Part shown: positions 54,301-62,038 of the stretch, piece by piece
Layout of the letters: the number at the start of each line of letters is the position of its first letter
Position numbering within the stretch: position 1 is the stretch's first letter
NCBI RefSeq assembly: GCF_003721595.1
Contig: NZ_RJJR01000001.1
Span: 248,001-312,000, forward strand
Reading direction: 5' to 3'
Length of the DNA stretch: 64,000 nt
Source: Hanamia caeni
GTDB taxonomy: Bacteria; Bacteroidota; Bacteroidia; Chitinophagales; Chitinophagaceae
Position numbers and translations under genes: made by a program
The notes under the pieces: generated by a model
Told to the model about the DNA's origin: nothing
Database searches by the model: none
Seen by the model: only the letters and a program-made list of their open reading frames with translations

Positions 54301-54539
54301 AAGACAACGGAATCGGAATGCGTTCCGGTGATATTGAAAAGATTTTCAGTATGTATTCCAGGCTAAATGAAAATATCGAGGGACACGGAATCGGTTTATA
54401 TCTTGCCAGGAAAATCATCAATGCCGCCGGGGGAAAGATCGTTGTAGAAAGCGAGCCGGGAAAAGGAAGCACTTTTTCCGTATATTTTGCAGAAAAGCCT
54501 GATGGAAAACATGTGCTGGCCAAAGCGCTGCGACAATGA
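51336..54539 (+). CDS. CheB-CheR-PAS-histidine kinase fusion
   Basis: 1067 residues. Residues about 8-190 are a CheB methylesterase with triad S16 (GASAGG), H42 (VQHLSPDF) and D134 (SGLGSDGSEG). Residues about 205-475 are a CheR methyltransferase (ISRRIKRRAG, WVAACATGEEAYSLAI). A Glu-rich coiled coil with NEEMQSTNEEMQSVNEEL repeats (about 635-690) links to a PAS domain (about 695-820). The kinase has H847 in AASHDLLGPLSS and an HATPase domain with N, G1 and G2 boxes. No receiver domain and no chemotaxis genes nearby, so it probably works as a sensor kinase. Convergent with a shorter paralogue. Confidence 0.92.
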   Translation: MENIKKPEYIIAIGASAGGMEEINSFFDHTPFDGVSYVIVQHLSPDFKSRMVELLTRHSKLKVKEAENGMVVNSNVVYLIPNDKFMTISDGKLHLTPKDKEQGPHLTIDTFFKSLAINSGRKAIAIVLSGLGSDGSEGVKAIKQEGGIVMARNPETSEFSSMPSNAIATGIVDFILEPALMPDAIEDYVKQDGKLLDNENDEKTILAIIELIKEKSPLDFSDYKQSTISRRIKRRAGHNNITKLEAYLEFLKTSPEELDALSKDFLISVTSFFRNKEAFDILEKEVIPSILKNLHPGEELKIWVAACATGEEAYSLAILVAEQLNNHLKDTVVKIFATDIDAVALVHAGKGIFSAAIANEMPKERLEKYFKKEGNNYRIKSEIRNMVIFARHDLVKNPPYCNMHLISCRNLLIYMSPALQKKVFFMLLFGLKVDGYLFLGSSENPMPIIQNLEVIDKTWKIYKNLQTQRKVHFDGFSVPQMIDIKEKRYSKEELIKKESLALPEAVNENLANELDCLLVCVDENDRVVKTYGDVSKFLLQKNFNSNLRDLLPKPLDVAFKILSSAVQKTNQKAANKGIVIIQQGKAIKVDISVSPLRVGGQKLLMVTFSENKMENAGNQQTVFDEKIYLDQYTLNLEEELKEVKSKLQSTYEQLDRSNENMQSFNEELLSANEEMQSTNEEMQSVNEELHTINADYVLKNKELTETNDDLNNYFRSNTNGQLFVNKDLLLMKFSPGTIKLINLRESDIGRPLSNISTNIKFETISQDIKEVIEKGNTITKEIEAEDGKWYQTVTMPYITGDHKRNGAMITFNDVTNLKQAELELDKTNKKLLAINSDLDNFVHAASHDLLGPLSSIELSFGVLSDTRISGDERTKLMEIIKNAFKRFHKLVAELGTIGKMESGMSVKEAIDLQELIEDIEASIENRIISSGTTIRKDVGNTKIYFSKKNLRSIIYNLITNGIKFSNPDRPSEIWISAKSEKGYSVLTVKDNGIGMRSGDIEKIFSMYSRLNENIEGHGIGLYLARKIINAAGGKIVVESEPGKGSTFSVYFAEKPDGKHVLAKALRQ

Positions 54540-54723
54540 AATAGTGCAATATTTTTTTATCAGCATAACTGAATTACAAAGACAAATCCTCTACAGTAAA
54601 CTCACAATTAATTGCAATTTTTATTTTGGCGAGGGGCGTGTTGCAAGCATGAGTTTCAAAGTTACACAAATCGGCACCGGTTGAAAGCTTCTCTCACCAC
54701 GATGGACGTCTTTGATGCCATAT

Positions 54724-55806
54724 CTAATCCTGCTTAAGATATACTTTAAATTCCGATCCTTTTCCTTTCTCACTTTCGAGAGAAATTTTTCCGCCGGAAT
54801 TTTCAACAATTTCTTTTACCAGGTATAATCCAATTCCGGAACCTTCTATTTCATGTTGGGCACGATAATATTTTGAAAAAACAGCTTTCTGCTTCGCCTC
54901 ATCAATGCCAATACCGTTATCCTTTATTGAAAGGATAACATAATTATTATCAAGAACGGTACTGATGTGGATTTCAGGTTTACGGTCAGGTGATTTAAAT
55001 TTTATGGCATTGTTTAGGAGGTTATAAATTATACTTCTTAATATCCTTCGTGAAAAAGTAATTTCCGAAACATTGAGTTTAGTGGTGACAGTTGCACCTG
55101 ATTTCTTAATATTATCCAGGAGTGTAAAGCGTACATCTTCTAAAATATTTTCAAAATTCAGCAATTCATCAACGGCTTTATACTTATGCTCCTGCTTTCT
55201 GGTATCAGTTAATTCATTAATAATATTTTCTATTTTCTTTACCCCGTTTTTAGCAGTTTTTAAAAGAGACTGAAGTTCTTTGGGATTTTTAGCGCCACCA
55301 TCATTTAACAAGTCAATTGTTAACAGCAAGCTACCAAGCGAATTCTTAATGTCATGCGAAATGATGTCTAATAACGCTTCATGCTCAGAAATTAATTTCT
55401 CCTGTTCCTTTAAATCTCTTATTCGCAGGGTAATTTCTACAAACGTTATAATTACGCCATTTATCTTTTTATCCTTTTTTTTGACATAAGGTAAAATATT
55501 CATTTGATACCATCTCAGGTCAGTTGTTTGAATTTCCTTTTCAAGAATTTCAGAGGTATTAATTACGTGAGTTATATTTTCAACGATTGACGGAAAACGA
55601 AAATTGTTTAACACATCGGAAATAGGTTTACCAATATCATCGGCTGCCAGCTTAAACTGTTTCATTGCCGGTGGAGTAAATTTGCGTAATATTAAACCGG
55701 CATCGATAAATAGCTGCGGGATAATGGTATTTCTGAAATAATTTTCCAGGTCATCCTTCTGCTCCTTCAGGTGCCTTATCTGTTGGTCTTTATTCTCTAT
55801 TTCCAC
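54724..55806 (-). CDS. PAS-domain sensor histidine kinase
   Basis: 360 residues, no membrane segment. A short N-terminal helix leads to a PAS domain (about 20-130) that closely follows the PAS of the neighbouring CheB-CheR fusion (ENYFRN, QLFIDAGLILRKFTPPAMKQ, DIGKPISDV, RWYQ). The phospho-histidine is H151 in DIISHDIKNSLGS and the HATPase domain ends KGKGSEFKVYL. It looks like a copy of the fusion's C-terminal half without CheB and CheR. No response regulator is adjacent. Confidence 0.9.
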   Translation of the reverse strand: MEIENKDQQIRHLKEQKDDLENYFRNTIIPQLFIDAGLILRKFTPPAMKQFKLAADDIGKPISDVLNNFRFPSIVENITHVINTSEILEKEIQTTDLRWYQMNILPYVKKKDKKINGVIITFVEITLRIRDLKEQEKLISEHEALLDIISHDIKNSLGSLLLTIDLLNDGGAKNPKELQSLLKTAKNGVKKIENIINELTDTRKQEHKYKAVDELLNFENILEDVRFTLLDNIKKSGATVTTKLNVSEITFSRRILRSIIYNLLNNAIKFKSPDRKPEIHISTVLDNNYVILSIKDNGIGIDEAKQKAVFSKYYRAQHEIEGSGIGLYLVKEIVENSGGKISLESEKGKGSEFKVYLKQD

Positions 55807-56203
55807 AATTAATAATTTATGTGACCTCTGCCCCGGTTGTCGCTAATACAATATTACACGAAACGCTAACATTTACTCAAATTATGTTCCATTAATACTG
55901 AGCACTTTTTAAGTGCCCTTTTCGTCAATAGCCGTTGTGAAACCACGATTGCGGTGAACGCCTGAATGTGCTGGGACGGCTTCAGGAGCTGTAAAATAAA
56001 TGGAATTCCCGGTTCTTGTTTATGCCGGATAACTAAGGTGGTAGCCTGGCAAAAAATGGAATTTTCAGTTTAACAGTTAGTACCGGATAAATACACAACG
56101 CGGCCCGTTAATTGCCGCTATTAGTTTTATGTTAGTCGCTTCTTTAAATAAAACGTTGCACGACTTCTGCAACGACATTCTCACACAATAAATAACAAAT
56201 AAA
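55807..56203. other. Divergent intergenic region with two hairpins
   Basis: About 400 bp. A 6-bp stem GCACTT/AAGTGC with a TTT loop is at 55902-55916, followed by CCTTTT. A 7-bp stem CGTTGCA/TGCAACG with a CGACTTC loop is at 56154-56174, just 29 bp before the next ATG, where it could affect that gene's translation. No gene seen. Confidence 0.5.
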
Positions 56204-56662
56204 ATGAAAAAGATTTATATTTTGACGGCGCTGTTGGTTACCATCGTTGCCTTACCCGCCTTTTCTCAAAAGTATAAAACCGCAGATTCAGTAGCATTTA
56301 ATAAAGAATATACTAAGGTAAGCAGTAATATTGCGGATCTTACTACCAGGCTCACGAAGGCACAAAATGACCTGGCAGCATATAGCAGCAAATCCGACAA
56401 AGCCAGTTCTGACGCCCAAAGTACCGCTATGGCCACAGCTAATAAGGCATCACATGCTACCAATGGAAGTGTAAGAGATGCCAGGAGAGCAAAAAAAGAA
56501 GCCAGGAGATCAGTAAAAGATGCGAAAGATTCAAGAAAAGCCGACAATGCGCTGGACAATCAAAATAAAAAGATAAGCCAGCTCACCCGCGATCTTGCAA
56601 AAAATCAAAACAGGCTAAAAGAACTGGATAGAATGCGTGCGGGATTCGGTGATCAGAAATAG
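56204..56662 (+). CDS. Hypothetical exported coiled-coil protein
   Basis: 152 residues with the signal peptide MKKIYILTALLVTIVALPAFSQ. The mature part is almost all helix, rich in Lys, Ala, Asp and Ser (TKAQNDLAAYSSKSDKAS, SVRDARRAKKEARRSVKDAK), with a coiled-coil end (NQNKKISQLTRDLAKNQNRL). Highly basic. It probably sits in the periplasm. No known family. Confidence 0.65.
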   Translation: MKKIYILTALLVTIVALPAFSQKYKTADSVAFNKEYTKVSSNIADLTTRLTKAQNDLAAYSSKSDKASSDAQSTAMATANKASHATNGSVRDARRAKKEARRSVKDAKDSRKADNALDNQNKKISQLTRDLAKNQNRLKELDRMRAGFGDQK

Positions 56663-56705
56663 GATGAATTGGAAGAAAACCCCGGCGTGGTACTATTTTT
56701 CAAAT

Positions 56706-57424
56706 TCATATATGAAATGTTTTTTCAAGACTACGGCCTTTTTTTAACCGGAAATGGAGAAACATCAGTACGATAGCTACCAGTAATGCGCAAATAGCTA
56801 CAATTACACTCCACCATAAATGAACTTCGTGTTCGAGATAAAAGGAAAGGACCCCATCTATAAACAGGCAAAGTACCCCGCTGCCAATAAATGCATACGC
56901 TATCAGGTTGATACCTTTATACCTTGACACACGCACTAATTCTGCCAGCGCCGCTGCGATAATACTGGCGAAGAACAATACCGGGATAGCAATTTTATAG
57001 GCCCAGTCAGCGCCGCTGATAAATAGGCCCGCGATGAGCAACACCGCAGAAGAAATAATGAAACCTCCTGCGAGCCGCACGACGATGCCATACCTTGAGA
57101 ACGCAAACAAAGAAGTATATGAAAAAGCGACTATACAGGCAGCCACAGGATAGACTGCCCATGTAATACGTTTATTGATAATAAAATTGATCAGCAGGGT
57201 ACAAAGATCACCGAAACCAAAACCAGGGAAACGATCTCCCAGGTGAGCGCCTTCTGGTGTTTGGTCAGTTGCTGAGCCGGGCTCTTGTATTCAATCGCCG
57301 GTTCTACATGTATATTTTCCGGTTGCTTGCCGGCGGTATCATCATTCACCGGAACTGAGCCACATAACGGGCAGCGAGTCATTTCTTCTTCCAATTCTAT
57401 TTCACAAATGGTACAATATTTCAT
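56706..57424 (-). pseudogene. Frameshifted gene: zinc-ribbon protein with polytopic membrane region (DUF6320-like)
   Basis: The N-terminal part (57191-57424) has the zinc ribbon CTICEIELEEEMTRCPLCGS and then a hydrophobic start ending VSVIFVPC and a stop. The rest continues in another frame as LLINFIINKRITWAVYPVAA and on to RSLEKTFHI (56706). Adding one G (plus strand) to the GGG run at 57197-57199 would join both parts into one 239-residue protein with several membrane segments. So it is one gene with a 1-base deletion, either a real mutation or a sequence error. Confidence 0.82.
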
Positions 57425-57425
57425 C

Positions 57426-57641
57426 TCATTCGTTTTTTGTATTTAGGATCTTAACATGAATTCCCCCGGCGGATAAAAATGTCAGGAACTGCCGTTCCAG
57501 TTCTTTTGACCTGGTAATATTGCCAAAACTTATTAATAGTTTATCGTGGAAGCCTGCGAGTGCGCAATTAGGGGGAGCAAACAAACAAATTATGCCTATC
57601 TTGATACATGCGGTAAATATTATGCCAGTGATGGCAGGCAT
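57426..57641 (-). CDS. Uncertain small reading frame, possibly gene remnant
   Basis: 71 codons ending KLLISFGNITRSKELERQF then LTFLSAGGIHVKILNTKNE, which reads like protein. The N-terminal 30 residues look non-coding. Its stop is 1 bp before the ATG of the zinc-ribbon gene, compatible with coupled translation. It lies in a decaying stretch and may be a fragment. Confidence 0.3.
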   Translation of the reverse strand: MPAITGIIFTACIKIGIICLFAPPNCALAGFHDKLLISFGNITRSKELERQFLTFLSAGGIHVKILNTKNE

Positions 57642-57685
57642 ATTATTTTTGATGCATTATCATTAACTTTTGAAGAACGATACTA

Positions 57686-58566
57686 TTGGCCAGTATACAG
57701 AGCAGATTATTTACCTTCTTCTTAAGATTGGTCGATAAAAAATCCTTTCTTAAAAGACGTCTTGACAAAGGCTCACAAATTATTTTAGCTGCCCTCAACC
57801 TCCTGTAAAGCTTTTTGCAGGTAATACCATAGAAAAATTCCGGATCAATGGCAGCAACGTTTTTACCATCAGAAGCCGTGACTCTGACAACCGGAAGCAT
57901 ATCCTGTACTTACATGGTGGCGCCTATGTTCAAAGTTTTTCCAGGCCCCACTGGTCGTTCCTGGCTGATATGCTAAAGGCTACCGGTTGTACGATCACCG
58001 CACCGGATTACCCCCTGGCCCCAACCTACACCTATGTGGATGCATTTGACATGGTAGTGAAGCTGTATAAACAAATGATGCAGACAAATGAGGCAGAGAA
58101 CATGATCCTAATGGGAGATTCGGCCGGTGGCGGGTTTGCATTGGCCCTGGCCCAGCGCCTGCGGGATAAACATTTACCGCAGCCGGGGCAGATTATTTTA
58201 CTTCTCCCTGGTTGGATATAACCCTTACCAATGAGTCGATTAAAAGTATTGGCCGGAATGACCTTTCTTGGGCATCGAAGGACTACCGAAACCGGCAAAC
58301 AATATGCAGGGTTGACTTCACCGGATCATTACCTGCTCAGTCCTGTTTACGGATCATTAAAGGGGTTAGGTAAAATCTTTGTTTTCGCCGGTTCAAATGA
58401 AATTCTTGTGGCTGATACGAGGAAATTAAAAACCGTAGCAGCGAGGCAGCAGGTGGACATAACTTATTATGAGTACCCGGACATGTTTCACGCATGGATG
58501 CTATTAAATCTTCCGGAATCCAAAACAGCCAAACAACAATTGGCCGCGCTAATCAATTCGGATTAA
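57686..58566 (+). pseudogene. Frameshifted alpha/beta hydrolase (acetyl esterase / HSL family)
   Basis: One esterase in four frame segments: IQSRLFTFFLRLVDKKSFL (57692 on) continues after a lost A near 57777-57779 as CPQPPVKLFAGNTIEKFR. Then come HGGAYVQSFSR (oxyanion hole) and MGDSAGGGFALALAQ (nucleophile). A lost T near 58202 moves the frame to SPWLDITLTNESIKSIGRN, and an extra C near 58286 returns it to ETGKQYAGLTSPDHYL and FHAWMLLNLPES (58566). No ATG start is present at the expected place. All three indels are at short homopolymers. Confidence 0.82.
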
Positions 58567-58631
58567 TGGAAATTTGAAGTAAGCTGGTAAGGCGGCAGTT
58601 TTGTAAGTTTGAATAATCTCATTTTTCGGTA

Positions 58632-58841
58632 ATGACTTTAGCGACGAAGCAATCTCTTTATCACGATATCGCTTCGCCTTCCGATGCGCAAAAGGAAAGG
58701 AATCATTTGCCGTTAACGCCCGATGGAAACCTGACCACGGCAGTAAAGAAACAAATATTTCTAAATAACATTTTCGGTGTGGACATAGATGCGCAGGCGG
58801 TGGAAGTGATGCAGAAAAGAAATATTATAAAACGAATTTAA
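58632..58841 (+). pseudogene. Fragment of an N6-adenine DNA methyltransferase (type IIG / Eco57I-like)
   Basis: The stretch AVKKQIFLNNIFGVDIDAQA (and VEV after it) matches the motif region around the SAM-site acidic residue of large restriction-modification methylases, where it normally reads LNNIFGVDIDPQAVEVTKLSL. Nothing of the catalytic NPPY motif or target domain follows. The first 20 codons are REP-like repeat sequence, so the start is not genuine. A remnant of a restriction-modification gene. Confidence 0.65.
58641..58658. repeat. REP-like repeat GCGACGAAGCAATCTCTT, copy 2
   Basis: Identical to 50332-50349 and, like it, followed by TTATCACG. It adjoins the methyltransferase fragment, so the repeat may mark a rearrangement endpoint. 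Confidence 0.7.
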
Positions 58842-58861
58842 TGAACTGATTGAAAATATGA

Positions 58862-59098
58862 TACTTCCGTTTTGTTCATTTTGAAAGGATTTCAACACAC
58901 GGACAACGGTCAGGCGATATTCATTCCTACAAGAAGGATCAATGTTTTGTTGATTTAGAAAATATGCAATCGCTTATTAAATTGTATATTCAAAATGAGA
59001 AAATTCTAATTAGAAGGATTATTAACCGGCAAGATAGAATAGATGCAACTTATTATTGCAAACAGGACTATTCAGCCTTGCAGCCAGGCAGGAAATAA
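58862..59098 (+). pseudogene. Start-less open frame, probable gene remnant
   Basis: 78 codons open with no ATG before the middle; protein-like composition (FVHFERISTHGQRSGDIHSY, KLYIQNEKILIRRIINRQDR). It ends at TAA 5 bp before the antiporter gene's stop on the other strand. Family unknown; consistent with further decay of the region. Confidence 0.3.
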
Positions 59099-59103
59099 TA
59101 TTT

Positions 59104-60192
59104 TTACCCCCACCAAAAAGCGGTGGCAATAATTATATAGATCGCAATCAATGCGGCGCCTTCCAGCCAGTTAGATTCTCCGTCGAAAGAAATAAACGCC
59201 GCAAGAATGATGGCGAGAAAAATGCTTGCCATTAGCATCGGGCTGAAAACCAGGGTGAGTGAAGACAATCCAAACACCTGGCTGATGATCACCAGCAAAG
59301 GCGCCAGTACCAAAGCAATTTGTAAAGGACTATTGATAATCACAGAAAAAGCATATTCTGACTGGCCTTTCAACGCAAGCTGGATTCCTACCACATTTTC
59401 AATAGCATTGCCCGCAATAGCAACGATCACCAAACCTGCAAAGGCATCAGAAATATTCAGCGCTTGCATGGCAGGCTCCAGCGCAGTAACAAACCAGTCT
59501 GAAACGAAGGCCGCCAAAACACTTGCAAAAGCCAGCAAGCCAACAGCCAGCCAAAGTGGCCACCTCGGCCCGGGGGTTGAATCCTTTTCTGAAGCAATTC
59601 CCATTTTACCATGCTTCAGGGATGCCGGAAGGTACAGTAAGAACAACAGCAATAAAACAACAGACACAATCAGTGAGAAAGTCTCTTCATGCGGCGCAGC
59701 GGGGGTATGTATCCAATGAGCAAGAGAAGGGATGGCAAGCCCCATCACCGATAAAAGCATCAGGGTGATAACAGTTCGTGCCCGGTCAGATCCTAACTTT
59801 TGAGCGCCATGCTTTAATCCGCCTGCAAGAAATGCAAGCCCAAGCACAAGCAAAAGATTGGATAATATAGATCCGACAAGTGCGGCTTTCACCACTTCTA
59901 CCAACCCCGCTTTTAAAGCGAAAATAGCAATAAATAATTCCGGAAGATTACCGAGGGCCGATTGTAAAACACCTGTTGCACCCGGCCCGAATCGGTCGCC
60001 CAATTGTTCTACACTTCTGCCTACCAGCGAAGCCAGCAATGCAACAGCCACTGCGGAAGTAATAAAAGCAAGGAGAGAATTTAATGCTGCATAATAAGCA
60101 ATTCCTGCTGCAATAACGGCAACAGCACCAGCGATGAGAATGATGTAATCAGATTGTATAAACCATTTTTTCTCCGCTGTATTTGTCGCCAT
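59104..60192 (-). CDS. Ca2+/H+ antiporter (CaCA/CAX family)
   Basis: 362 residues, about 11 membrane segments. The two alpha-repeat signatures are present: FGPGATGVLQSALGNLPELF and IVAIAGNAIENVVGIQLALKG, with the key acidic residues in GNLPE and GNAIEN. It exports Ca2+ or a related cation in exchange for protons. Monocistronic; upstream region holds a plus-strand promoter-like sequence. Confidence 0.93.
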   Translation of the reverse strand: MATNTAEKKWFIQSDYIILIAGAVAVIAAGIAYYAALNSLLAFITSAVAVALLASLVGRSVEQLGDRFGPGATGVLQSALGNLPELFIAIFALKAGLVEVVKAALVGSILSNLLLVLGLAFLAGGLKHGAQKLGSDRARTVITLMLLSVMGLAIPSLAHWIHTPAAPHEETFSLIVSVVLLLLFLLYLPASLKHGKMGIASEKDSTPGPRWPLWLAVGLLAFASVLAAFVSDWFVTALEPAMQALNISDAFAGLVIVAIAGNAIENVVGIQLALKGQSEYAFSVIINSPLQIALVLAPLLVIISQVFGLSSLTLVFSPMLMASIFLAIILAAFISFDGESNWLEGAALIAIYIIIATAFWWG

Positions 60193-60656
60193 ATAAAATT
60201 GATTAGTTGGACAAATTACAAAAAAATCAATGAAGGATAGTGTCGGCGCGAGGTTGAATTTTTGTGTTAGCGCAGGGGTCCGCTTGTACTTTTGATAAAA
60301 GGCATAATTCTTACAATTAATATTTCACAAAAATTATTTCATGGAAAACCATTACAAAGTTCATGAAAAGGCCACGCTCTCTTGTGTATATCTTTGGAAA
60401 ATAAAGAAAAGTGAAACGGTTGAAATTATCTATTGTTTTTAGGAGGATCCTGTAAAAAGTTCGATTTCTCCAATTGAAAAAGTATAAAAAAAATCTTAGA
60501 ATTAATGATAGTTTTTCTTTTCAATAAAAATGTGTATCACAAATCTCCGAGTTGGTGGCAACTTTATTTGAAGACTTCGAAAAAATTAAAAGATTTACCT
60601 AATCGACTTCCTAACATGACTTAAAAAATAAATTTTTCATTTTAAAAATATAAGCT
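60193..60656. other. Intergenic region
   Basis: About 460 bp. It contains the promoter-like sequence at 60261-60294 and a 33-codon frame (60341-60442) that resembles no known protein. Presumably includes the control region of the cupin gene. Confidence 0.35.
60261..60294 (+). promoter_or_regulatory. Candidate Bacteroidota promoter TTTG-N22-TACTTTTG
   Basis: TTTG at 60261-60264 and TACTTTTG at 60287-60294 match the -33 and -7 elements (TTTG, TAnnTTTG) with 22 bp spacing, within the reported range. Transcription would start near 60300 and run toward the cupin gene, with a leader of about 355 bases. Confidence 0.45.
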
Positions 60657-61127
60657 ATGAAACAAATCAACATTTGCATTTATTTTTTTGCAGTGATTTT
60701 CTTTTCATTTCTTATTAGTTGTAATCAATCTGCAACTACTTCAGAAAATAATAATGGGGATACAACTTCTGCCGTTACGGTCAGCGATACATCTTCCATG
60801 CCTGCTTATGACCCCGCGATGGAACCATTAATTGTAGGAGCAAAATTTTCAAAAAAGCTGGCCGATACACTAGGGATAAAAATGTATGAGTTTACGGCGA
60901 AGCCAGGTGAATCGTGGGCACTGCACACACATCCCGACCACATAGTGTATGTACTTCAGGGCGGTAAAATGGCATTATTTATCCAGGCAGCAGGAAAACA
61001 GGATACACTTACTTTTCCAACAGGCATGGGATTGATAAACGGCCCGCTATCAGATTCCGGTAAAAATGTTGGCAGTACTACTATTAAACTACTGGTAAGT
61101 GATGTTTACAGACCGAGAAGCAAATGA
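60657..61127 (+). CDS. Cupin-domain lipoprotein
   Basis: 156 residues. A lipoprotein leader ends in the lipobox LISC (C about residue 22), then a Ser/Thr-rich spacer (23-50). The cupin domain (about 55-150) has the metal-type motif GESWALHTHPDHIVYVLQGG (two histidines plus downstream residues) and a weaker second motif. It probably binds a metal and a small ligand at the cell envelope. Function unknown. Confidence 0.8.
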   Translation: MKQINICIYFFAVIFFSFLISCNQSATTSENNNGDTTSAVTVSDTSSMPAYDPAMEPLIVGAKFSKKLADTLGIKMYEFTAKPGESWALHTHPDHIVYVLQGGKMALFIQAAGKQDTLTFPTGMGLINGPLSDSGKNVGSTTIKLLVSDVYRPRSK

Positions 61128-61444
61128 TTAATTTAATCAAACTGAATTTATTAACTGCCTATATTCAAACGACAAAGGCTGCCACCAATAATAGACTGGA
61201 TGCACAACCTTCCGTTCACATATAAGTCAAGGGTGATGATGAATAATATTTTCAATTAACAGCAGACTTTGATTGCCATTGCCCTTCCAATAATCCCGCC
61301 TGAAAAATATGGCCATCCCGTAAACAGTACACAATTCAAAAAAGAGAACAGTAATCTTAGCCATCCCACAAAAGGTTGCCAGTTATAAAAAGAGATTTAC
61401 TTAGAAAGCCAACATCTAAACCTCTTCTTTTACAATAAATAATC
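61128..61444. other. Intergenic region
   Basis: 316 bp between the cupin and NTF2-like genes, same strand. No reading frame, repeat or terminator recognised. Confidence 0.35.
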
Positions 61445-61789
61445 ATGGAAACAGGAAAAAAATCTAAAGCGATCGTTTTGTCTTTTTTAGAAGCATTAAA
61501 TAAAGAAGATTTTAAAAAAGCAAAAGAATGTTTAAATGAAAATTTTACATTCAGAGGCCCGATGGGTGAAAGAAACGGTGCAGCCGAATATATGGAGGAT
61601 ATGAAAAAAATGAAGTTGAAATATGAAATTGATAAGGCATTTGCCGACGATGAGGATGTGTGTATTTTTTATGAAATTAACATGTCGGGCAAAGCGAAAA
61701 TACCAATCAGCGGGTTGTATCATCTGGACAAGGGAGAGATAAGCTCACTAAAAGTATTATTTGATCCCCGCCCGGTTTTAAAAAAATGA
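61445..61789 (+). CDS. NTF2-like / SnoaL-type protein
   Basis: 114 residues, one NTF2-like domain: IVLSFLEALNKEDFKKAKECLNENFTFRGPMGERNG, then AEYMEDMKKM and CIFYEINMSGKAKIPISGLYHLDKG. Such proteins bind or isomerise small hydrophobic molecules. No catalytic His/Asp pair is certain. Isolated. Confidence 0.85.
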   Translation: METGKKSKAIVLSFLEALNKEDFKKAKECLNENFTFRGPMGERNGAAEYMEDMKKMKLKYEIDKAFADDEDVCIFYEINMSGKAKIPISGLYHLDKGEISSLKVLFDPRPVLKK

Positions 61790-62038
61790 ACACTTCCTTC
61801 TTGCCGCCTCCCGGGGTTCCCGTCCACGAACCGGAATAGCAAATACACCGGCGGAGCCAATATAGACCTGCTGTTCGTTGCGCAGGTGTTAGCCGGAATT
61901 TAGTCTTAGATGTAGTTTAAAAGTTCTGCAAAAGATATTAAATTTACTGTAACAACCGGAAATAGCCAGTTAGCTTTAGCGGAAATTGATAATATTCTCC
62001 ATTCATAATTTCTTTGGTTACTCTTAACGAAAATAATT

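Noticed and set aside
57643..57900. 85-codon frame on the minus strand
   Set aside because: It is antisense to the esterase pseudogene, whose HGGAY and nucleophile motifs are clear on the plus strand.
60341..60442. 33-codon frame MENHYKVHEKATLSCVYLW downstream of a promoter-like sequence
   Set aside because: Short, no family, no conservation evidence; noted only as part of the gap description.
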